Positions 40,884 through 49,215 of a stretch of DNA of 64,000 bases are shown piece by piece. Under the pieces are notes generated by a model that was not told the DNA's origin, did not search any database, and saw nothing but the letters and a program-made list of their open reading frames with translations. A program made the translations under genes and the position numbers. The first letter of the stretch is position 1, and the number at the start of each line of letters is the position of its first letter. This DNA is from Metallibacterium scheffleri (GTDB taxonomy: Bacteria; Pseudomonadota; Gammaproteobacteria; Xanthomonadales; Rhodanobacteraceae), in assembly GCF_002077135.1 (NCBI RefSeq), contig NZ_LDOS01000002.1, positions 2,061,676 to 2,125,675 on the forward strand, given 5' to 3'.

Positions 40884-41739
40884 TCACGATGGCGCGTCGG
40901 CCTCGGTTGTGCCGGATTCGGCGTACAGCGCGCGCCGCGGCGCGCCACTGAACTCTGCGGCGATGCGCGCGGCGCGCGCCGGCGCCAGTTCGCCGCGCAA
41001 CAACGCATACAGGCGCCGACCCTCGGCCAGCGCTTGCGCCGCCTGCGCATCATTGCCACCGACGATCAGCACGATCTCGCCACGGCGCTGATCGGCATCC
41101 GCAGCCACGCGCGCAATCAGGTCACCCAGCGTGGCGCTGATGACGGTCTCGTGCAGCTTGGTCAACTCGCGCGCCAATGCTGCCTGCCGATCACTGCCAA
41201 AGCCGCAGCCAAGTCAGTCAGCGTCGCTTCGAGTCGATGCGGGGCTTCGTAGAACACCAGCGTACGCGCCTCACCGGCGAGTTCGGCCAAGCGTTGCTGA
41301 CGCGCAGCGGCCTTGGCAGGCAGAAAACCCTCGAAAACAAAGCGCTCGCTGGGCAAGCCGGCCACGCACAGGGCCGCGATCAGCGCTGCGGGGCCCGGCA
41401 CGGGCGCCACGCGCAAGCCAGCAGCGCGCGCCGCGCGCACCAAGCGAAAACCCGGATCGCTGATCAGCGGCGTGCCAGCGTCGGAAACCAGCGCCAGATC
41501 CTCGCCTCCCGCGAGGCGTGCGAGCAGCGCCTCGATCATCCCGGCCTCGTTGTGCTCGTGCAGAGCCAGCAGCGGCGTGGCCATGCCGAAGTGTTGCAAC
41601 AAATGGCGCGTATGCCCGCGTGTCTTCGGCTTGCGATCACTGCCACGCTACCCAGCACAGCGCGCGCGCGCGCGCTCAATCATCGAGGTTGCCGATGGGC
41701 GTAGCCACCACCCAAAAGCGTGCCGCTTGCAATTGCCAT
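40884..41739 (-). pseudogene. rsmI: 16S rRNA 2'-O-ribose C1402 methyltransferase RsmI, multiply frameshifted
   Basis: RsmI partners RsmH by methylating the ribose of C1402. All family blocks occur in order but in different frames: ASGTL, VVATPIGNLDD, AEDTR, LLQHFGMA (41602 on), ALVSDAGTPLISDPGFRLVR, VPGPAALIAAL, GFLPAK, FYEAPHRL, then ARELTKLHE and KGEMVLIV-like RRGEIVLIVGG to 40884. Restoring a frame needs about six one-base edits, mostly in homopolymers (near 41716, 41679, 41631, 41616, 41198 and beside the (GC)8 tract at 41660-41675). The ATG at 41739 has GGGAG upstream. Base-calling errors are more likely than decay. Divergent from lpoA. Confidence 0.8.
41660..41675. repeat. (GC)8 dinucleotide tract inside rsmI
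   Basis: Eight GC units near the 5' end of rsmI, encoding an Ala/Arg run. Such tracts are prone to slippage and to sequencing error; the reading frame is broken on both sides of it. Confidence 0.8.
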
Positions 41740-41814
41740 GCAGATCTCCCGCGGCGCGGTCTGGCGCGCACGTTCCGCTATCATCGCAAAGGCCACCTTT
41801 GCTCGTGCAGGCTC

Positions 41815-43577
41815 ATGATGCGCTCACTGTCCGTTTTGTTGCTCGCACTGTCGCTCCTGCTGCTGGCCGGCTGCGCCACCGTTGGCGGGCCAACTCCGGC
41901 ACAGCAGGCTGCCAACGCGCAAGCCAATGCGTTGTACCAGCGCGGTGATTATCAAGGCGCCGCGCGCACATGGGACAACCTGAGCGCGCAAAATCCGAAC
42001 GGCAATGAGGGTAATGACTACCGGTTGCGCGCCGCCGATGCGTGGTATGTCGCGGGTCAGCCCGCGCGTACCGCGCAATTGCTGGCCACGGTCGATGACG
42101 CGCGTCTGCGCGGATTGGATGCCGCGCGCTACAACCTGCTCAAGGGTGAATTGGCGCTGGCGCACGATCCGCAGCAGGCGCTGGCCATCGCCGCGATGCT
42201 GCCACGCGCGCTGCCCGCGCCGCTCGATTTGCGCGCCGCGCGCCTGCAGGCGGAAGCGGCCAGCGTCTTGGGCGATCGCTGGGCGTCAGCACGCGCGCGC
42301 GTGCACATGGCAAGCTTGCTGACTGGCAAGGCACGACAGCAGAACGCGCGCGAGATCGAGCGCATGCTGGTGGCGCTGGGTGTACCGACGCTGCAGAAGC
42401 AGGCCCGCGAGTTGCCCGCAGGCGATCCATGCTGCCTTGGCTTGGACGCGCGTTGCACCGGCTCGGCAGCGCCCTGCCAAAAAACCTGCCGCAACTCATG
42501 CGCCAGGCCGGCACCGTCATCGCGCAAGGCGGCAGCCCTACGCAAGAAGGTTTCCACACCTACCACCAGATCGCGTTGCTGTTGCCACTCAGCGGTCCCC
42601 TGAAAGTCGCTGGTGAAGCAGTCGCCGAGGGATTTCTCACCGCTTATTTCAACACGCCGGAAGCGCAGCCCCGACCCCTGCTGCATGTGTACGACACCCA
42701 AGGCACCCAGGCTGGCACTCTGGCCGCTTACCAGCAGGCGCAGAGCGCTGGCGCCGATCTGGTGGTAGGACCGCTAGCGCGCGATGACGTGGCGGCGCTG
42801 TTTTCCAGCAACCCGACGCTACCGGTGCTGGCGCTGAATCATCCTGACGGCAGCGTCAATCCGCCGCAGGGCAGCGTGGAGTTCGGCTTGATGCCAGCGG
42901 ATGACGGCGCCCAGGCTGCAGCGCGCATGCTGCAACAAGGCATCCGCAGCGCCGTGGTGTTCATCGCCGGATCGGAGAACGAACAGCGCGCCGCGCAAGC
43001 GTTCAAGGTTCAATTCGAGGCGGGTGGCGGTGACGTGTTGACGCTACAGACGTTACCGCAAGGCACGGTCAATTACGTCAGTGAAATCCGCAACGCGATG
43101 CCGGGACTGGGCGCCAATGGCGGAATTTTCATTGCCGTGCCGCCGGAAACCGCGCGTTTGCTGATACCGCAGATTCGCGTCGCGCGGCTGCGCCAGCCGG
43201 TGTTCGCCAGCGTGCAGGTTTATAGTGGATCGCCCAATGCGCTGGACAAGGATCTGGATGGCGTGCAGTTCCCCGATGCACCCTGGCTGTATGACGCGCA
43301 GCCCGGGCTGCCGGTGCGTGCACGTCTGATGCGCAACCTGCCGGTGGTCGCCGGTCACGGTGCGCGCCTGTTCGCCTTCGGCATGGATGCGGACCTGCTG
43401 AGCCCCTACTTCGTCTGGCTGCAGCAGCATCCGGGAAGTTATGTCGCCGGCGCGACTGGCCAGCTCAGTGTCGATGCACAAGGTCACGTGCAGCGCACGC
43501 CGATCTGGGTGCAATTCAATAATGGCGTGGCCATGCCAATGGCTGGAACGCTCGCCCTGAGCGCACCGACGCAGTGA
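41815..43577 (+). pseudogene. lpoA: Penicillin-binding protein activator LpoA, one frameshift
   Basis: An outer-membrane lipoprotein that stimulates PBP1A. The lipobox LLLLAGC ends the signal peptide; a TPR-like N domain runs to about residue 200 (frame 1, to LPAGDP), and the C-terminal periplasmic-binding-like domain (IALLLPLSGPLKVAGEAVAEGF, then VVGPLARDDVAALF) is in another frame from about 42429 to 43577. A single missing base in the CC at 42427-42428 would join them. mrcA, its partner, lies at 56.3 kb. Divergent from rsmI and overlapping yraN (GTGA), the E. coli order. I regard it as a functional gene with a sequence error. Confidence 0.85.
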
Positions 43578-43955
43578 GCTTAGCCACGCCGACACCTCGA
43601 CAACGCCTCGGCGCCGCCGCTGAAACTGCGGCGCTGGCGCGCCTGGAATCTGCGGGACTGAAGCCACTGGCACGCAATTTCCGCAGCCGCTATGGCGAGA
43701 TCGATCTGATCATGCTGGATGGCACCACACTGGTCTTCGTGGAGGTGCGAGCGCGCGGCAATCCACTCGGTGGTGGTGCGCTGGCTTCGGTCGGCACAGC
43801 CAAGCAGGGGCGTTTTGCTGCGCGCCGCAGCGGAATTCCTGGCGGTGTTTCCGGCGCACGCGCAGCGCACCTGCCGTTTCGATGTAGTCGGTTACGCGGG
43901 CCACGGCAGTGCGGCGCGCTGCGAATGGGTGCGTCAGGCATTCGAAACGCGCTGA
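43574..43955 (+). pseudogene. yraN: YraN family (UPF0102) endonuclease-like protein, one frameshift
   Basis: A small Holliday-junction-resolvase-like protein. The N part ([46 protein letters not shown]) is in the frame starting GTG 43574; after AKQGR the conserved tail ([31 protein letters not shown]) is in another frame ending at 43955. One extra T in the TTTT at 43813-43816 accounts for the break. Without it the protein would be about 126 residues, the usual size. Start overlaps the lpoA TGA. Confidence 0.82.
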
Positions 43956-44379
43956 CGCACACGCGGCGCGCGGCACGCATTACACAAGTCGCGTTGTACC
44001 GACTGGCACACGGCTTCCGATCTTCCTGGTCGCGACGCGCTCGGCCTGCCCGGCTTGGGCTTGGTGCTGCTGATCGCCTCGGCCATACAACAATCGATCC
44101 TGACCGTACCGGCCAGCCTGACGTTCGCCGGGAACCTGGTGCCAAAAGTGCAGAGGCCACAACCGGCGGCACGATGATTTGAAGGCCGGAAATGCCGCCA
44201 GCAGTGCGATCGATGCCGCAGCGAGTGGTGCCGACGGTTTGCCCGTTTCCCACTGATCTCGACCCGGATCGGCAGTATTGGCGGTATCGTGCCAGGTCAC
44301 GGCGAGCGGGCACGGCCCAGCCTGCGTGCGGCGCGGAGAGCTTGACTATGCAGCCAGATCTGAGTGCGGTGAGATACGG
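43956..44379. other. 424-bp stretch without a recognisable gene
   Basis: No frame on either strand shows a family I know. Given the single-base errors in the genes just upstream, a real gene with broken frames could be hidden here; one plus-strand frame reads a short hydrophobic run ([13 protein letters not shown] near 44060). In E. coli yraN is followed by diaA, but no SIS-domain motif is seen. Confidence 0.4.
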
Positions 44380-45363
44380 ATGAATGCAACGCAAGTCATC
44401 GTGGTCGGCAGTTGCAATCGCGACTATGCGTGGCGCTGCGAGCGCTTCCCGCAACCCGGTGAAACACGGCGTGCACTGGATTTTTTCAGCGGTGCCGGCG
44501 GCAAAGGCTATAACCAGGCGGTCGCCTGTCGGCGCCAGGATGTGGCCACCTGCCTGATCGCGGCGCTGGGCGAGGATGACAGTGCCGTGCTCACGCAGCG
44601 CAATGCCGCGCAGGAACAGCTCGATGCACGCTGGCAGATCGTGCCCGGGGAACGCAGCGGCAGCGCGTGCGTGCTCATCGATGCGCGGGGGCAGAACCAG
44701 ATCGTGGTCGATCTGGCCGCCAACGAACGGCTCAGCGCCGCGCATGTAAAAGCACAGCAGACCACCTTCACCACCGCGCAAGTCGTGCTGACCCAGCTCG
44801 AAAGCGATCTGGCGCCAGTCCGCGCCGCACTGGTGCTGGCGCGCAACCATGGCGCCCTGGCGCTGCTCAATCCGGCGCCAGTACGCCCCGAACTCGATGA
44901 CGCGCTGTTATCTGCATGCGACGTGCTGATTCCCAATGAAACCGAGTTTGCCACGCTGCTGCAGCGCTTCGCAGGACTTGGCATCGCTGCGGATCAACTC
45001 GCTACCCTGGCAGATGCCGAGCTGACCGCCCTCGCCGCACACCTGCCCGTGGCCAGCGTGGTGATTACCCTCGGCAGCGCCGGCTGCTTCATCGCACACA
45101 ACGGCCGCGAGTGGCGCGGCGATGATGCGGCCAGCTATCGCGCCGCCAGCGCGCCTGCCCGCGTGCGCGATACCACCGGCGCTGGTGATACCTTTTGCGG
45201 TGCGCTGGCTGCGGCACATGCACGCAGTCCCGATGCACCGCTTTCGGTCTGCATCGCACATGCCAATCGTTGCGCTGCGCTCAGCACCGAGCGCCATGGG
45301 GCCGCCAGCGCCGCGCCGCGCCGGTCCGAAGTCGCGCAGCGTTACGGCACACTCATCGCATAG
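44380..45363 (+). CDS. Ribokinase-like PfkB-family carbohydrate kinase
   Basis: A 327-residue PfkB sugar/nucleoside kinase. The N-terminal substrate motif is GAGGKGYNQAVACRR, and the C-terminal signature with catalytic Asp is DTTGAGDTFCGALAAA. Intermediate lines VVITLGSAGCF and IPNETEFATLL are typical of ribokinase. It phosphorylates ribose or a related sugar with ATP; the exact substrate is inferred. A nucleoside hydrolase that could release ribose is encoded at 61.5 kb. The ATG at 44380 is the family start; a 34-residue upstream extension is not conserved. Confidence 0.88.
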   Translation: MNATQVIVVGSCNRDYAWRCERFPQPGETRRALDFFSGAGGKGYNQAVACRRQDVATCLIAALGEDDSAVLTQRNAAQEQLDARWQIVPGERSGSACVLIDARGQNQIVVDLAANERLSAAHVKAQQTTFTTAQVVLTQLESDLAPVRAALVLARNHGALALLNPAPVRPELDDALLSACDVLIPNETEFATLLQRFAGLGIAADQLATLADAELTALAAHLPVASVVITLGSAGCFIAHNGREWRGDDAASYRAASAPARVRDTTGAGDTFCGALAAAHARSPDAPLSVCIAHANRCAALSTERHGAASAAPRRSEVAQRYGTLIA

Positions 45364-45423
45364 CGTTCATCAATCGCGCGTATCGTGAGAATCGATTGGC
45401 TGGCGACAACCGATTCCTTCATG

Positions 45424-45462
45424 ATTAAAAATGTATTAGATGATTCTAATTAAATGACTGGC
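45424..45462. promoter_or_regulatory. AT-rich dyad upstream of the peroxiredoxin gene
   Basis: The region is strikingly AT-rich for this genome. It contains the perfect dyad TTAGA-TGAT-TCTAA at 45436-45449, about 50 bp upstream of the GTG start. It may be the promoter and a regulator site; the factor is unknown and no OxyR motif was demonstrated. Confidence 0.4.
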
Positions 45463-45498
45463 CACTAGCCATGTGGCTCAACCTACTGGAGACATTCC

Positions 45499-46146
45499 GT
45501 GACCGACACTACCCTGAGCCAAACCCTGCCGCGTCTCAACGAGCCGGCCCCGAACTTCGACAGCAAAACCACATTCGGCCCGAAGAAACTGTCCGATTAC
45601 AAGGGCAAGTGGCTGGTGCTGTTCTCGCACCCGGCCGACTTCACACCGGTCTGCACCACTGAGTTCATGGCCTTCGCCAAGGCCTACCCCGAGTTCCAGA
45701 AACTCAACTGCGAATTGCTGGGCCTGTCCATCGACAGCAACTATGCGCATATCGCCTGGGCGCGTGCGATCAAGGAAAAGTTCGGCATCGAAATCCCGTT
45801 TCCGATCATCGAGGATCTTTCCATGCGCGTGGCCAATGCCTACGGCATGATCCAACCGGGCGCATCCGACACCTCGGCGGTGCGCGCCACTTTCATCATT
45901 GACGACAAAGGCGTGCTGCGCGCGATGGTGTATTACCCGATGAGCAACGGACGCTCGATCCCCGAGTTTTTGCGCCTGGTCGCGGCGCTGCAGACCTCGG
46001 ACAAACATGGCGTTGCCACACCCGAGGGCTGGCAACCCGGCGACAAGGTCATCGTGCCGCCGCCGCAGACCCAGCAAGCTGCCGACGCACGCGGCAGCGA
46101 GGGCTATGAATGCAGTGATTGGTACTTCTGCAAGAAGTCGCTGTAA
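45499..46146 (+). CDS. Peroxiredoxin (AhpC/TSA, Prx6-like)
   Basis: A 215-residue thiol peroxidase that reduces H2O2 and organic peroxides. The peroxidatic Cys is in FSHPADFTPVCTTEF (residue about 52), with the conserved LLGLSIDSNYAHIAW and RATFIIDDKGVLRAM. The C-terminal tail ECSDWYFCKK holds two more Cys, as in archaeal-type Prx6 enzymes that resolve through them. Start GTG at 45499, with GGAG upstream. Monocistronic, with an AT-rich upstream region and a clear terminator. Confidence 0.93.
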   Translation: MTDTTLSQTLPRLNEPAPNFDSKTTFGPKKLSDYKGKWLVLFSHPADFTPVCTTEFMAFAKAYPEFQKLNCELLGLSIDSNYAHIAWARAIKEKFGIEIPFPIIEDLSMRVANAYGMIQPGASDTSAVRATFIIDDKGVLRAMVYYPMSNGRSIPEFLRLVAALQTSDKHGVATPEGWQPGDKVIVPPPQTQQAADARGSEGYECSDWYFCKKSL

Positions 46147-46170
46147 ATCCAGCCGCAAGTTGCAACACGC

Positions 46171-46197
46171 ACACCCGGTGCAAGCCGGGTGTTTTTT
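46171..46197 (+). terminator. Rho-independent terminator of the peroxiredoxin gene
   Basis: Stem CACCCGG/CCGGGTG with loop TGCAAG is followed by six T. It lies 25 bp after the peroxiredoxin stop, in the gap before the convergent DUF6587-type gene. Confidence 0.85.
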
Positions 46198-46230
46198 GAA
46201 CTGTGCCTGCGCCCACGTGAGATGCGTCGC

Positions 46231-46530
46231 TTAGCGTCGCCGTAACAGGCGGACCGGCTGTCCTGCAGGAACGACCGCGTCTTGCTCGTGCTGCTTCCGC
46301 GCACAGCCCCCACAACTCGAGCAACTGCTGCCACAACTCACCGCGGCCGGTTGCGCGGGCGGTGTCAGCAAATCGTGTGCCCAGCCTTGCACACGACGCG
46401 ATGGCGCGCGCGCAAGCACGCGTCCCAGCACCTGGCGCATGGTTCGCTGCGGCAACCAGCGGCGCAGCAACACCGCCGATGCCGCGCCAACCAGCAAACC
46501 CACGAAGATGTTTTGCAGCAACGCGCTCAT
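46231..46530 (-). CDS. Small FeoB-associated protein (DUF6587-like)
   Basis: A 99-residue protein with one N-terminal membrane helix (NIFVGLLVGAASAVLL) followed by an Arg-rich segment and a Cys cluster (CGSSCSSCGGCARK). Small proteins like this close feo operons in xanthomonads and may play a FeoC-like role. The ATG at 46530 overlaps the feoB TGA (ATGA), so it is translationally coupled. The Cys cluster could bind iron or a [Fe-S] centre; that is inference. Confidence 0.75.
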   Translation of the reverse strand: MSALLQNIFVGLLVGAASAVLLRRWLPQRTMRQVLGRVLARAPSRRVQGWAHDLLTPPAQPAAVSCGSSCSSCGGCARKQHEQDAVVPAGQPVRLLRRR

Positions 46531-48344
46531 GTCAGCCAACGCGTCAATTGATAAGTGGCAAACGCTGCCGCATACGCCAACGCAAACAGGTAACCGGTCG
46601 CCCAGCCCACGATGCGCCACGAGTTGGTTTCGCGGCGGATCATTGCCAGCGTGGCGATGCACTGCGGCGCAAACACATACCAAGCCAGCAATGCGAACGC
46701 CGTGGCCAACGACCATTGCGCGGCGATCGCCGTGGCCAGAGCACTTTCACCGCTACCGCCACCGACGGCATATACCGTTGCCAGCGCGCCGACGGCGACT
46801 TCGCGCGCCGCCATGCCGGGAATCAGTGCCACCACGATCTCCCAGCTGAAGCCCAGTGGCGCGAAGATTGGTTGCAGCCAGTGCCCGATTTGCCCGGCAA
46901 AACTGTAGTCGATGGCGGGCAGCGTGGCACCCACCGGCGGTACCGGATAGCTGGCCAGAAACCACAGCACGATAGTCAGTGCCAGGATGTTGCCACCGAC
47001 GCGCTTGATGAAAATGCGTGCGCGCTCCCACAGGCCCAGTACCAGATTGCGCAGGCGCGGCATTCGATACGCCGGCAATTCCATCAGCAGATGCGCAGCG
47101 GCGGCCTTGCCACCAAAACGCTTGAGCACGAATGCCACCAGTAGCGCCGACACAATCCCTGCTGCGTAGAGCATGAACAGCACCAGACCTTGCAAGTTGA
47201 ACATGCGCCACACGGTGCGCTGCGGCACGAAGGCCGCGATCAGCAGCGCGTAGATCGGCAAACGTGCCGAGCACGTCATCAGCGGCGCCACCATGATCGT
47301 GGCCATGCGCTCACGCGGATTTTCGATGCTGCGCGTGGCCATGATGCCGGGTACGGCGCAGGCGAAGCTCGACAGCAGCGGGATGAAGGCACGTCCGCTG
47401 AGCCCGGCACCGCGCATCAGACGATCCAGCAGGAACGCTGCGCGCGGGAGGTAGCCCGATTCCTCGAGCACCAGAATGAACAAAAACAGGATCAGGATCT
47501 GCGGCAGGAACACCAGCACACTGCCGGCCCCGGCAATGATGCCGTCGCCGAGCAGCGACGTCAGCGCACCGGGCGGCATCACCGCACGTACCCAAGCGCC
47601 CAACGCGTTCACGCTCCACTCGATGGTGTCCATCAGCGGGGCCGCCCAGGCGAACACGGCCTGAAACATCAGCAGCAGCATGCCGGCAAGGATCAGCAGG
47701 CCAGCCACGGGATGCAGCAGCACGCGGTCGAGCCGCTCTTCCAGCAGACTCATACTTGCGGGCATCTCGACAGCATCGTGCAGCAGGCGCCGCGCCTCGA
47801 CGTGCAATTCAGCGGGTGCCGGAGGCGGCGATAACGGCAATGGACCGTCCAGTGCGGCCACCAGCGCCGCGGCGCCGGTGCGTCGCACGGCGACGGTCGG
47901 TACCACGGGCATGCCCAATTCGCGTTCCAGCCGTGCGCTGTCGATCCGGATTCCACGCCGCTGCGCGGCATCCATCTGATTCAAGGCCAGCAGCATGGGG
48001 CGACCCAGTGCACGCAGCTCCAGGGCAAAGCGCAGATGCAGGCGCAGGTTGGTGGCATCCGCCACACAGATGATCAGGTCCGGAGGCGCGATTTCAGCGC
48101 GCGTTCCAAGGCAGATCTCGCGCGTAATGACTTCATCGGGTGAGGTTGCCTCCAGGCTGTAGGCGCCAGGCAAGTCCAAAACCTCGACACGCCGACCCGA
48201 CGGCGAAACGTAGCTGCCTTCCTTGCGCTCGACAGTGACGCCCGCGTAATTGGCTACCTTCTGTCGACTGCCGGTCAACAGGTTGAACAGCGCGGTCTTG
48301 CCGCAATTGGGATTGCCCACCAGGGCAATGCGCAGCGTGTTCAC
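46527..48344 (-). CDS. feoB: Ferrous iron transporter FeoB
   Basis: A 605-residue inner-membrane Fe(II) importer, at the short end for the family (E. coli has 773). The cytosolic G domain holds G1 VGNPNCGKTALFNLLTG, G2 YAGVTVERKEG, G3 DLPGAYSL and G4 NQMD; the helical spacer follows, then two Gate domains with membrane segments (FIPLLSSFACAVPGIMATR is the conserved first gate). Start GTG 48344 overlaps the feoA TGA (GTGA). No frameshift is evident, so the short length is real. Confidence 0.93.
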   Translation of the reverse strand: MNTLRIALVGNPNCGKTALFNLLTGSRQKVANYAGVTVERKEGSYVSPSGRRVEVLDLPGAYSLEATSPDEVITREICLGTRAEIAPPDLIICVADATNLRLHLRFALELRALGRPMLLALNQMDAAQRRGIRIDSARLERELGMPVVPTVAVRRTGAAALVAALDGPLPLSPPPAPAELHVEARRLLHDAVEMPASMSLLEERLDRVLLHPVAGLLILAGMLLLMFQAVFAWAAPLMDTIEWSVNALGAWVRAVMPPGALTSLLGDGIIAGAGSVLVFLPQILILFLFILVLEESGYLPRAAFLLDRLMRGAGLSGRAFIPLLSSFACAVPGIMATRSIENPRERMATIMVAPLMTCSARLPIYALLIAAFVPQRTVWRMFNLQGLVLFMLYAAGIVSALLVAFVLKRFGGKAAAAHLLMELPAYRMPRLRNLVLGLWERARIFIKRVGGNILALTIVLWFLASYPVPPVGATLPAIDYSFAGQIGHWLQPIFAPLGFSWEIVVALIPGMAAREVAVGALATVYAVGGGSGESALATAIAAQWSLATAFALLAWYVFAPQCIATLAMIRRETNSWRIVGWATGYLFALAYAAAFATYQLTRWLT

Positions 48345-48640
48345 GGCGATACCTGATCCGCGCAGCGCAAAACCATGACCTGCTCGGCTTCGCAACGGCG
48401 CAATGCGAATCGCGTGTGCCCGACCCGCACCAGCAGGGGCTCGCGGCCGATGGGTCCGTGGGCAAGCATGCGCACCGACTCACCCGGTACGAAGCCCAGT
48501 GCCGCCAAGCGCGCAAGCAATGCAGCGTCATCCGCATCGTGACGCAAACCCTGCACCTCGGCGCGTGCACCGCGCGGCAGCGTCGCCAGTGCCTGCGGCA
48601 ACTGGCATGGCTGCACATGGATAGGCGCAATCGCGGGCAT
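48341..48640 (-). CDS. feoA: Ferrous iron transport protein FeoA
   Basis: A 99-residue SH3-like accessory protein of FeoB. The domain runs about residues 15-90, with LLARLAALGFVPGESVRMLAHGP and VRVGHTRFALRRCEAEQV. First gene of feoA-feoB-(DUF6587-like), all overlapping by 4 bases. A possible Fur box lies 14-32 bp upstream. Confidence 0.9.
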   Translation of the reverse strand: MPAIAPIHVQPCQLPQALATLPRGARAEVQGLRHDADDAALLARLAALGFVPGESVRMLAHGPIGREPLLVRVGHTRFALRRCEAEQVMVLRCADQVSP

Positions 48641-48653
48641 GACATCATTTGCG

Positions 48654-48672
48654 GATAGGAATTATTTGCATC
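48654..48672 (-). promoter_or_regulatory. Putative Fur box of feoA
   Basis: On the minus strand this 19-mer (GATGCAAATAATTCCTATC) matches the Fur consensus at 12 of 19 positions by hand count. It sits 14-32 bp upstream of the feoA start in an AT-rich patch. Iron repression of feo operons by Fur is general, which supports the call. Confidence 0.45.
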
Positions 48673-48805
48673 TTATACCAGAACATCCACACGATCCGCC
48701 AAATTGCTTGCACACCGGCTGCAACCGGACACCGGGAACGAGACAGTTGCCGGCCCGTGGCAGCGCCCGGGCACCGCACGTATCCACGCCGCACATGGCC
48801 AAAAT

Positions 48806-48830
48806 GAAAAAGGCGGCCCGGAGGCCGCCC
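48806..48830 (-). terminator. Rho-independent terminator after pilQ
   Basis: On the minus strand, GGGCGGCC-TCCG-GGCCGCC is followed by TTTTT. It is placed 23 bp after the pilQ stop (48854). Confidence 0.8.
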
Positions 48831-49209
48831 CATCAGCTGCATTCGCCGGCGCGTTACTTGAGACTGTCGTCGAGAATGCGCGGCGTGACAAAGATCAACA
48901 ATTCATCCTTGGAATTGTTGCGGCTAGTCTGTCGGAACAGCGCGCCAAGCCCCGGGATATCACCCAGCAGCGGCACCTTGGTGACCGTGTTGCTCTTGGT
49001 TACGTCGGTGATGCCACCGAGCACCACGGTCTGGCCGTTGTCGAGCAGCACACCCGTTTGTATCTGGCGTGTGTCGATCTCCGGAACTTGACCGCCACCC
49101 GGGTTGTTGATGAATCCCGCCAGATCGTCCTTCTTCACATCCAGTTCGAGGTAGATACGGCCATCCGCGGTGATGGTCGGCGTGACCTGCAACTGCAGCA
49201 CGATGTTCT

Positions 49210-49215
49210 TGAACT
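49210..49215. repeat. Target-site duplication, left copy
   Basis: TGAACT next to the left end of the IS; identical to 51123-51128. Confidence 0.9.

Noticed and set aside
43690..44850. 386-codon minus-strand open frame
   Set aside because: Antisense to the ribokinase-like gene and yraN; Arg-rich, no domain.
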